From positions 1 through 12,535 of the forward strand of contig CAJQKX010000432.1 of NCBI GenBank assembly GCA_905479025.1: a stretch of DNA of 12,535 bases. The letters run 5' to 3'. Made by a program: the position numbers and the translations under genes. Origin of the DNA: an uncultured Paraglaciecola sp. Lineage in GTDB: Bacteria > Pseudomonadota > Gammaproteobacteria > Enterobacterales > Alteromonadaceae. This document shows positions 6,859 through 12,535 of the stretch, piece by piece (position 1 is the stretch's first letter; each line of letters begins with the position of its first letter). Below the pieces are notes generated by a model. It saw only the letters and a list, made by a program, of their open reading frames with translations. It ran no database searches and was not told the origin of the DNA.

Positions 6859-7914
6859 ATGTCAAAATGCACTTTAATCAGCCGAAAAGGTTTCATGGAA
6901 TACGAAATTGAACTTAAATTACTCACCAACGAACAAGCTGGTGAGATCATTGAAACAAAGTTGCTGTCACAGCTCAATGCGAGTGTAACCCAAGAAACTC
7001 AAATATTAACCAATCATTATTTTGATACACCAGATAGAACGTTAAGACATCACGATATCGGCTTGAGAATTCGAGGAAACAACCTAAAGTATGAGCAAAC
7101 CTTAAAAACTGCTGGAAAGTCTATTGGTGGATTACATCAACGCCCTGAATATAATGTACAACTCGATGAGTCAAAAGAACAAAATATTAGTTTACCTAAA
7201 CTTAGATTATTTCCTTTGTCAGCATGGCCCAAAACTATTGATGTTGAAGAACTGCAAGCTAAAATCGAACCGCTTTTTACCACTCACTTTAAACGCCAAA
7301 TTTATTTGCTTACATTCTCAGGTGGTGACATTGTCGAGTTAGTGTGGGATCTAGGTGAGGTCACGTCGGGAAACAAAAGTGAACCGATTTGCGAAATTGA
7401 ACTGGAGCTTAAAAAAGGTTCTACAGAGGCACTTTTTAAAATAGCGAAATGTATTGTTAGTTTACTGCCAACCACCATAGGTATTAATAGTAAGGCTGCT
7501 CTTGGATACAAATTATGTGATGGTTTGCCAGTTAAAAAGTGTGAGCAGTATCAACAAAATCTACCTAAAACTGAAACTGAAAAACTTGTCAGTTTTTTGA
7601 CATTACGACTCCAAGATTTCCAAATGCTTTCAGTTGAAATAAGACGCCATTACAGTGTGGAATTAGCTGCTAATATCAATCAGGTACTCATTGCTTTAGT
7701 TGACGATTTAGACGTTTTCAATCATCATTTTCCATGTCCGCCTGTAAACCTTATCCATGTGAAGCTGAAGACTTTAGTCGATGATTGGGCCTTGGTTATG
7801 CAACAAAACGATAAGAATTCCATTTATAACTTATTGGTAAAAGCGCAGACAACCCAATTGCAATTAGAACTTGTGCAATGCTTAGTAGAACAGCCTTGGT
7901 CTTCTAACCTTTAG
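6859..7914 (+). CDS. ygiF: CYTH-domain inorganic triphosphatase, YgiF-like, shortened
   Basis: CYTH (triphosphate tunnel) phosphohydrolase; E. coli YgiF hydrolyses inorganic triphosphate. The ExExK signature is E16-I-E18-L-K20. Other family segments are NHYFDTP (52-58), GLRIRG (68-73), GLHQRPEYNV (91-100, identical to E. coli), EPICEIELELK (175-185) and SKAALGY (211-217). Residues about 235-351 form a helical region matching only the first part of the E. coli C-terminal CHAD domain. The protein is 351 residues against 433 in E. coli and ends near E. coli LTEWLV..AW, so the second half of CHAD is absent. The ATG at 6859 has AAGGTGAGG 5 bases upstream. Met13 (6895), with AAAAGG 4 bases upstream, gives the family-like N-terminus MEYEIELK and may be the true start. 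Confidence 0.9.
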   Translation: MSKCTLISRKGFMEYEIELKLLTNEQAGEIIETKLLSQLNASVTQETQILTNHYFDTPDRTLRHHDIGLRIRGNNLKYEQTLKTAGKSIGGLHQRPEYNVQLDESKEQNISLPKLRLFPLSAWPKTIDVEELQAKIEPLFTTHFKRQIYLLTFSGGDIVELVWDLGEVTSGNKSEPICEIELELKKGSTEALFKIAKCIVSLLPTTIGINSKAALGYKLCDGLPVKKCEQYQQNLPKTETEKLVSFLTLRLQDFQMLSVEIRRHYSVELAANINQVLIALVDDLDVFNHHFPCPPVNLIHVKLKTLVDDWALVMQQNDKNSIYNLLVKAQTTQLQLELVQCLVEQPWSSNL

Positions 7915-7996
7915 TTGTATTAGAAGCAAACACAATGAAAGAACGTTTTTGAGTTTATTTTCAAAAGTTAATTATTAATGGAGTATGACTGTATAT

Positions 7997-8025
7997 AAAA
8001 AAATGATTTATCCAATCGTTTTTTT
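7997..8025 (+). terminator. Candidate weak intrinsic terminator after ygiF
   Basis: AAAAAAATGATT (7997-8008), loop TATCC, then AATCGTTTTTTT (8014-8025). The arms pair over 12 positions with one G-U pair that works only in plus-strand RNA; the minus-strand version has a mismatch. An A-tract, short stem and T-tract is terminator-like, but the non-A/T core is only 5 bp. Confidence 0.4.
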
Positions 8026-8029
8026 GAAC

Positions 8030-8058
8030 TTTACCTGCACTAGTAACAAACAGATTAT
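8030..8058 (+). promoter_or_regulatory. Candidate promoter for the synthase/dehydrogenase operon
   Basis: TTTACC (8030-8035) and GATTAT (8053-8058) are 17 bases apart, each matching 4 of 6 consensus bases. The overlapping TATATA (8056-8061) is an alternative -10. It would give a leader of about 60 bases before the ATG at 8129. By-eye only. Confidence 0.3.
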
Positions 8059-8128
8059 ATAGGTAGAAAAGCAAATTAAGGCTATGACCTTATTTATTTT
8101 TAACCCTACAAAAACTATAGGAGCGCTC

Positions 8129-9769
8129 ATGAAAGCGTCTGATTTATTTGTAAAAGCCCTCGAAGCAGAGGGTGTGGAATATATATTTGGCATTCCTGGT
8201 GAAGAAAACCTCGACTTATTGGAATCATTGCGAAAGTCCCCAATCAAACTTATTTTGACTCGTCACGAGCAAGGTGCAGGCTTTATGGCCGCCACCTATG
8301 GTCGATTAACGGGTAAAGTCGGCGTGTGTTTATCGACACTTGGCCCTGGCGCAACGAATCTCGTTACGCCAGCTGCGTATGCACAGTTAGGTGCAATGCC
8401 TATGTTAATGATAACGGGACAAAAACCGGTTAAAACCAGCAAACAAGGGCGTTTTCAGGTTATTGATGTTGTCGACATGATGCGTCCTATTACCAAATAT
8501 ACCACCCAACTAGTCAGTGGCGACCGTATCCCTTCAGCGGTCCGTGAAGCATTTAGGTTAGCCTATGATGAACGCCCTGGTGCTACGCATATTGAATTGC
8601 CTGAGGATATAGCTGCTGAAGACACTCGTGCTTATTTATTGACACCTAGCGCGAGTCGACGCCCTATTGCTGAATATAAAGCAATTAATAAAGCTGTAGA
8701 GATGATTGAAGTGGCTAAGTCACCATTACTACTTATAGGGGCTGCAGCTAACCGAAAATTAACCTCTAAAATGCTTAAAGAGTTAGTAAGCAAATCGGGC
8801 ATTCCTTATGTCACTACCCAAATGGGAAAAGGTGTGCTTAATGAAAGTGACGATTTATTTATGGGTAACACCGCCTTGTCAGCTGGTGACTTTGTTCACC
8901 GTATAATCGACCGAGCTGATTTAATCATCAATGTTGGTCATGATGTGGTAGAAAAGCCGCCCTTCTTTATGAATAATGATGGTCAGCAGGTTATACATAT
9001 AAACTTTGAGGCCGCAGCGGTTGATCCCGTGTATTTTCCTCAACTAGAAGTGATTGGGGATATAGCCAATACTATTTGGCAGATGAAAGAGCAGATCGTT
9101 GCAAATGCCAACTGGGATTTTAGTTTCTTTTCTAAAGCCCATAACGCTTACCTTGCACATAAATCTGAAAGTGAAAATGATAATCGTTTCCCAATCTTGC
9201 CTGAGCGTTTTGTTAGAGACATTCGTAGGGCCATGCCAGATGATGGCATAGTCACGCTCGACAATGGTGTGTATAAAATTTGGTTTGCACGTAATTACCC
9301 AGCAGCTTTGCCTAATACATTATTACTGGACAATGCCTTGGCGACCATGGGGGCCGGTTTACCCTCGGCTATGGCAGCTAAAATGGTGCATCCAGATAAG
9401 CCTGTAATCTCAATATGTGGTGACGGTGGATTTATGATGAACAGCCAAGAGTTAGAAACCGCTGTTCGTCTTAAATTACATATTGTTGTGATCATTCTGC
9501 GTGATGATGCTTATGGCATGATCAAATGGAAACAAGCTAATATGGAATTTGAAAACTATGGTTTGGATTATGGCAACCCTGACTTTGTGAAATACGTAGA
9601 AAGTTATGGTGGCAAAGGCTGGCGTATTGCCGCGGCGGATGAGTTGCTACCTCAAGTGCAAAAGTGTTTAGCGGAGCCTGGCGTTCATTTAATTGACGTG
9701 CCAGTGGATTATTCATTAAATGACAAAACATTAAATCAAACACTGCGCCTGCGTAGTGAAGCTATTTAA
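8129..9769 (+). CDS. ThDP-dependent acetolactate-synthase-like enzyme (catabolic type)
   Basis: 546-residue thiamine-diphosphate enzyme that most resembles catabolic, FAD-independent acetolactate synthase (AlsS/BudB), which joins two pyruvates to 2-acetolactate plus CO2. Seen: FGIPGEENLDLLESL (20-34), catalytic Glu47 in RHEQGAGFMAATYGRLTG, LGPGATNL (71-78), ITGQKP (95-100), SKQGRFQ.DVVDMM (104-118), and the ThDP motif GDGGFMMNSQELETAVRLK (431-449). The usual NN at the end of that motif is RD (458-459). Asp at the metal-ligand position also occurs in Klebsiella AlsS. No FAD-type clues or small subunit are seen, and no acetolactate decarboxylase follows. The adjacent aldehyde dehydrogenase (24 bases on) leaves open another 2-oxo-acid decarboxylation or ligation. 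The ATG at 8129 has TAGGAG 5 bases upstream; an ATG 15 codons earlier (8084) lacks one and adds a non-family extension. Confidence 0.88.
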   Translation: MKASDLFVKALEAEGVEYIFGIPGEENLDLLESLRKSPIKLILTRHEQGAGFMAATYGRLTGKVGVCLSTLGPGATNLVTPAAYAQLGAMPMLMITGQKPVKTSKQGRFQVIDVVDMMRPITKYTTQLVSGDRIPSAVREAFRLAYDERPGATHIELPEDIAAEDTRAYLLTPSASRRPIAEYKAINKAVEMIEVAKSPLLLIGAAANRKLTSKMLKELVSKSGIPYVTTQMGKGVLNESDDLFMGNTALSAGDFVHRIIDRADLIINVGHDVVEKPPFFMNNDGQQVIHINFEAAAVDPVYFPQLEVIGDIANTIWQMKEQIVANANWDFSFFSKAHNAYLAHKSESENDNRFPILPERFVRDIRRAMPDDGIVTLDNGVYKIWFARNYPAALPNTLLLDNALATMGAGLPSAMAAKMVHPDKPVISICGDGGFMMNSQELETAVRLKLHIVVIILRDDAYGMIKWKQANMEFENYGLDYGNPDFVKYVESYGGKGWRIAAADELLPQVQKCLAEPGVHLIDVPVDYSLNDKTLNQTLRLRSEAI

Positions 9770-9793
9770 TTCCGATATAACCATGGAGATTTT

Positions 9794-11224
9794 ATGCTAG
9801 AAAAGTCTTACCCATATTATTTGGCTAATGAAGCCGTATTTGCCAATCAAGATTTGGCGATAACTAATAAATATACCAATGAGATAGCGACTTACACCGC
9901 CCTTGCAGATGCTAAGGTTATTGACCAAGCGATTGCAGCTGCAGCAGCAAGTCAGCCTTTATTAAATAAAATGGCACCTTACGAGCGTCAGAACATCCTT
10001 AATCACTGTGTAAAACGTTTTGAAGAAAGATTCGATGAATTGGCTAATGCTTTATGTATCGAAGCAGGTAAACCCATCAAAGACTCCCGTGGAGAAGTCA
10101 CACGGCTAATTGATACCTTCAGAATTGCTGCTGAAGAATCTGTGCGTATGCATGGTGAAGTCATAAACCTCGAGATTACGCCGCGTGCCAAAGGTTATAC
10201 TGGCATGTACAAACGGGTACCTATCGGTCCATGTTCGTTTATTTCGCCTTTTAATTTCCCATTAAATTTGGCTGCGCATAAGGTGGCACCAGCTATCGCC
10301 ACAGGTTGTGCTTTTGTTCTTAAGCCGGCTAGCAGAACGCCATTAGGTGCATTGATTATTGGCGAAGTCTTAGCTGAAACAGACCTTCCAAAAGGTGCCT
10401 TTTCGATTCTGCCATGTAGCCGTGACGGTGCAGATTTGTTCACTACAGATGAAAGATTTAAGTTACTAAGCTTCACAGGGTCGCCTCAAGTAGGCTGGGA
10501 GCTAAAAGCCAAAGCTGGCAAGAAGCCAGTGACCCTAGAATTAGGCGGTAATGCAGCTTGTGTTGTTGATGCAGATTCAGACTTGGATGATGCGATCGAA
10601 CGTATTGTATTCGGTGCTTACTACCAGTCTGGTCAAAGTTGTATCAGTGTACAAAGGGTTATTGTGCATGAGTCAATCTACGCTGAATTCAAACAACGTT
10701 ATACCGATAAAGTCTCGAACTTAGTACATGGCGACCCATTGAATGAAGATACATTTATTGGCCCGATGATTTCAGAATCAGAAGCTTCACGGTTGGATAA
10801 CTGGATTCAAAAGGCTGTTGCAGCGGGTGCCAATCTGTTATGTGGCGGTAAACGCGACGGCAACATGTTGCACGCCACCTTATTGGAGAACGTTCCAAAT
10901 GATGCAGTTATCAATACTGAAGAAGCATTTGGACCCGTTTCAATTATTAGCTCATTTAGTGATTTTGATGAAGCGCTAAAAGAAGTTAATAATAGCCAAT
11001 TTGGCCTACAAGCTGGGGTATTCACTAGAGATATCTATAAAGCTCATAAAGCATGGAACGAATTAGATGTGGGAGGAGTGGTGATAGGCGACGTGCCAAG
11101 TTGGCGAGTAGACAACATGCCTTACGGTGGCGTAAAAGAATCAGGTTTAGGCCGTGAAGGGATCACCTTTGCTATGGAAGATATGACTGAAATTAGGTTG
11201 ATGGTGTTAAGGATCCCAAGTTAA
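9794..11224 (+). CDS. NAD(P)-dependent aldehyde dehydrogenase (lactaldehyde / phosphonoacetaldehyde DH-like subgroup)
   Basis: 476-residue cytosolic aldehyde dehydrogenase oxidising an unknown aldehyde to the acid. The active-site set is complete: Asn154 in SPFNFPLNL (151-159), Lys177 in LKPAS, FTGS (227-230), general-base Glu249 in LELGG (248-252), and the nucleophile Cys283 in QSGQSC (278-283). EEAFGPV (376-382), PYGGVKESGLGREG (443-456) and an N-terminal coenzyme domain are present. The overall look resembles the lactaldehyde, glyceraldehyde-3-phosphate-like and phosphonoacetaldehyde dehydrogenases, but the substrate cannot be told from sequence alone. The ATG at 9794 has GGAG 5 bases upstream; the ATG at 9783 is out of frame. 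It follows the ThDP enzyme by 24 bases, so both are likely one transcript and may share a pathway. Confidence 0.92.
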   Translation: MLEKSYPYYLANEAVFANQDLAITNKYTNEIATYTALADAKVIDQAIAAAAASQPLLNKMAPYERQNILNHCVKRFEERFDELANALCIEAGKPIKDSRGEVTRLIDTFRIAAEESVRMHGEVINLEITPRAKGYTGMYKRVPIGPCSFISPFNFPLNLAAHKVAPAIATGCAFVLKPASRTPLGALIIGEVLAETDLPKGAFSILPCSRDGADLFTTDERFKLLSFTGSPQVGWELKAKAGKKPVTLELGGNAACVVDADSDLDDAIERIVFGAYYQSGQSCISVQRVIVHESIYAEFKQRYTDKVSNLVHGDPLNEDTFIGPMISESEASRLDNWIQKAVAAGANLLCGGKRDGNMLHATLLENVPNDAVINTEEAFGPVSIISSFSDFDEALKEVNNSQFGLQAGVFTRDIYKAHKAWNELDVGGVVIGDVPSWRVDNMPYGGVKESGLGREGITFAMEDMTEIRLMVLRIPS

Positions 11225-11249
11225 CAATTAATGACAATTAAATATTGAG

Positions 11250-11282
11250 CGATAAGTGTGAGTGTAAAACTCAGGCTTGTCG
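11250..11282. terminator. Candidate bidirectional stem-loop between convergent genes
   Basis: The outer stem CGATAAG/CTTGTCG (11250-11256 with 11276-11282) has one G-T pair. The inner stem is TGAGT/ACTCA (11259-11263 with 11269-11273) around a GTAAA loop. A 2x2 internal loop separates them. It fills most of the 58-base gap and abuts the mutH stop codon. No good T-run follows on either strand, so factor-independent termination is uncertain. Confidence 0.4.
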
Positions 11283-11981
11283 TTAACCTTCTTCATCCTT
11301 AAAAAAAGCATGTAGGATTTTTCCAGTAAACTCTTTTCTCAAATAAAACCCTCTTGGTCTGGTGTTAACAATCTGCCCGTTTTTACCAATAGCTTCAGTT
11401 AATACATTACCGTTGGCCGCTTTGGGACGAAGTTGCAGATATTGACCGTGCCTTGCAGAAATGTTTTCTATTTGACCAAGCGCTATCATTTCCATTAACT
11501 CTTCCCAGTCGCGGCGCAATTGTTCGTCTTGCGATACATCAGGCGACCATAAAAAAGGAGTCGCAATGCACCTATCTTTTGGTGCGACTTCTCTTCTACC
11601 ATCGATAGGTACCCAAAGCACTTGCTGAATTTTATTTTTGACACTGCTGGTTTGCCATTCTATGCCCGCTATATTAGTAAGCGGTGCATAACATACATAG
11701 GTGGTTTCTAATGGTGAACCTTGTTCGTCTATGGGAATGGTTTTTAACTCTATACCTAATTGGGCAAAGTCTTGTTGGGTTTTAGATCCTGCGCTTGCGC
11801 CTAGGCAAAGTTCAATGAGTTGACCCGTCCAGCCCTTTTCTCGTTTGAAATTTACGGGCACTTTCACACGCGCAATTTCGGCGACTTCACCTAGAGTGAG
11901 TCCCGCTAAAACATCAGCTCTTTGCATTAGCTCTTGGATAGATTTAGGTTCTGATTTTGGAATACTAAATATTTTTGACAC
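11283..11981 (-). CDS. mutH: DNA mismatch repair endonuclease MutH
   Basis: Nicks the unmethylated strand at hemimethylated GATC sites when activated by MutS and MutL, giving strand choice in methyl-directed repair. At 232 residues it is full length. The catalytic set of the PD-(D/E)xK fold is visible: Glu57 in KGWTGQLIELCLGASAGSK (49-67), Asp71, and Glu78-x-Lys80 in GIELKTIP (76-83). LRRDWEELMEMIALGQIE and RPRGFYL are further strong matches to E. coli. The start is GTG at 11981. Upstream in frame there is no other start before a TAA, and the Shine-Dalgarno is poor, suggesting low expression. It is convergent with the aldehyde dehydrogenase gene and divergent from rppH, as in E. coli. Its presence implies a Dam methylase elsewhere in the genome. 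Confidence 0.96.
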   Translation of the reverse strand: MSKIFSIPKSEPKSIQELMQRADVLAGLTLGEVAEIARVKVPVNFKREKGWTGQLIELCLGASAGSKTQQDFAQLGIELKTIPIDEQGSPLETTYVCYAPLTNIAGIEWQTSSVKNKIQQVLWVPIDGRREVAPKDRCIATPFLWSPDVSQDEQLRRDWEELMEMIALGQIENISARHGQYLQLRPKAANGNVLTEAIGKNGQIVNTRPRGFYLRKEFTGKILHAFFKDEEG

Positions 11982-12074
11982 GTTAGCTTGGAATACTTTT
12001 TTTATTACTGTGAATGCGCACTAGTTTATGGAAGAATGCATAACATTAAAAGAATTGAGTTCTCGGGGGTCTAA
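11982..12074. promoter_or_regulatory. Divergent promoter region between mutH and rppH
   Basis: 93 bases between two outward-facing GTG-started genes, so promoters for both should lie here or overlap the coding ends. TTGGAA (11988-11993) is a possible plus-strand -35, but no good -10 lies 16-18 bases on. I do not assign hexamers. Confidence 0.35.
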
Positions 12075-12535
12075 GTGATTGATGCCGAAGGATTCCGCGC
12101 CAATGTTGGCATAGTGATTTGCAATGAGGCAGGCCAGGTTTTTTGGGCTAGGCGCTATGGGCAACATTCCTGGCAGTTTCCGCAAGGCGGAATTGATGAA
12201 GGTGAAACTGCCGAACAAACAATGTATCGTGAACTACATGAAGAAGTAGGTTTGAAGCCAGAACATGTTAAAATTTTGGCTGTTACCAAGAATTGGTTAC
12301 GTTACAAACTGCCTAAGCGATTGGTTAGGCAGGGAAGTAATCCTGTTTGTATTGGACAGAAGCAGAAGTGGTTTTTACTGCAACTCGTCTGTAAAGAAGA
12401 AGATGTGGACTTACTACAATCAGGCCACCCTGAATTTGACGACTGGCGTTGGGTAAGTTTTTGGTACCCAGTGCGCAACGTGGTGTCTTTCAAACGGGAT
12501 GTGTATCGCCGTGTGATGAAGGAGTTTTCAGCGAC
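12075..12535 (+). CDS. rppH: RNA pyrophosphohydrolase RppH (3' end missing)
   Basis: Nudix hydrolase that removes pyrophosphate from triphosphorylated mRNA 5' ends and so starts RNase E-dependent decay. The 153 visible residues align with E. coli RppH throughout. They include NVGIVICN (10-17), HSWQFPQGG (31-39), the complete Nudix box G38-x5-E44-x7-R52-E-L-x-E56-E57-V-G-L60, [14 protein letters not shown] (72-85), [14 protein letters not shown] (92-105) and the helix [16 protein letters not shown] (136-151). The start is GTG at 12075, with GGGGGT 4 bases upstream, giving [12 protein letters not shown] against E. coli MIDDDGYRPNVG. The C-terminal tail is beyond the window. Divergent from mutH, as in E. 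coli. Confidence 0.96.
   Translation, partial: MIDAEGFRANVGIVICNEAGQVFWARRYGQHSWQFPQGGIDEGETAEQTMYRELHEEVGLKPEHVKILAVTKNWLRYKLPKRLVRQGSNPVCIGQKQKWFLLQLVCKEEDVDLLQSGHPEFDDWRWVSFWYPVRNVVSFKRDVYRRVMKEFSA

Larger units (their letters stand above)
7915..8128. other. Intergenic region between ygiF and the synthase operon
   Basis: AT-rich gap of 214 bases without a gene. It holds the A-tract/T-tract stem-loop at 7997-8025, a candidate promoter at 8030-8058, and a small stem TAAGG/CCTTA (8077-8081 with 8088-8092) followed at once by TTTATTTTT. That last stem is attenuator-like but only 5 bp. I see no remnant of the missing part of ygiF or of glnE here. Confidence 0.5.

Noticed and set aside
8084..8128. 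Upstream ATG extending the acetolactate-synthase-like protein by 15 residues
   Set aside because: No Shine-Dalgarno precedes it, the added residues do not fit the family, and TAGGAG sits right before the ATG at 8129.
8129..9769. Anabolic acetohydroxyacid synthase (ilvB/ilvG/ilvI) assignment
   Set aside because: The ligand motif, the GIPGEENLDLLESL N-terminus and the absence of a neighbouring small subunit fit the catabolic AlsS type better.
10003..11025. Minus-strand open frames inside the aldehyde dehydrogenase gene
   Set aside because: Shadow frames of a strongly conserved enzyme with all catalytic residues on plus.
12265..12493. Small open frames on both strands near the window end
   Set aside because: Both lie inside the conserved rppH coding sequence, which runs through the same bases in another frame.
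1..12535. CRISPR array, insertion sequence, prophage, tRNA or rRNA
   Set aside because: No regularly spaced repeats, transposase or phage-like proteins, terminal repeats or tRNA-like cloverleaf were seen on either strand.

Overview
The window is ordinary chromosomal core sequence from a gammaproteobacterium. The most likely group is a marine Alteromonadales relative (Alteromonas/Paraglaciecola/Glaciecola-like). This rests on the low-to-moderate GC, the ftsB-ispD-ispF-truD-pcm-nlpD-rpoS order, the mutH/rppH divergent pair (MutH is found with Dam methylation in enteric and related bacteria) and close similarity to enterobacterial proteins. The genus is inferred by eye, not by a database search.

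Left block (1-5739, all minus strand): a tightly packed operon read right to left as ftsB, ispD, ispF, truD, pcm, a DUF368 membrane protein, nlpD and rpoS (3' end cut off by the window start). Junctions are overlaps of 1-4 bases or gaps of 5-28 bases. The exception is the 69-base nlpD-rpoS gap, which carries an AT-rich heptamer repeat. The genes join MEP-pathway isoprenoid synthesis (ispD, ispF), probable undecaprenyl-phosphate recycling (DUF368), division and septal amidase activation (ftsB, nlpD), tRNA modification (truD), protein repair (pcm) and the general stress sigma factor. Compared with E. coli, surE is absent between truD and pcm, and the DUF368 gene sits between pcm and nlpD.

Middle (5740-8128): a 346-base gene-free gap with several inverted repeats, then a divergent pair. 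ygiM (SH3b/coiled-coil/TM protein) is on minus. ygiF (CYTH triphosphatase with a shortened C-terminal region) is on plus. The usual E. coli neighbour of ygiF, glnE, is not here.

Right block (8129-12535): a two-gene plus-strand operon encodes a catabolic-type, ThDP-dependent acetolactate-synthase-like enzyme and an NAD(P)-dependent aldehyde dehydrogenase. No regulatory subunit or acetolactate decarboxylase lies beside them. It is followed by convergent mutH (minus, GTG start) and divergent rppH (plus, GTG start, cut by the window end). I found no tRNA, rRNA, insertion sequence, CRISPR array or phage gene. The most uncertain biology is the role of the synthase/dehydrogenase pair and of the inverted repeats upstream of ftsB. 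I see no clear case for a wholly new system here.
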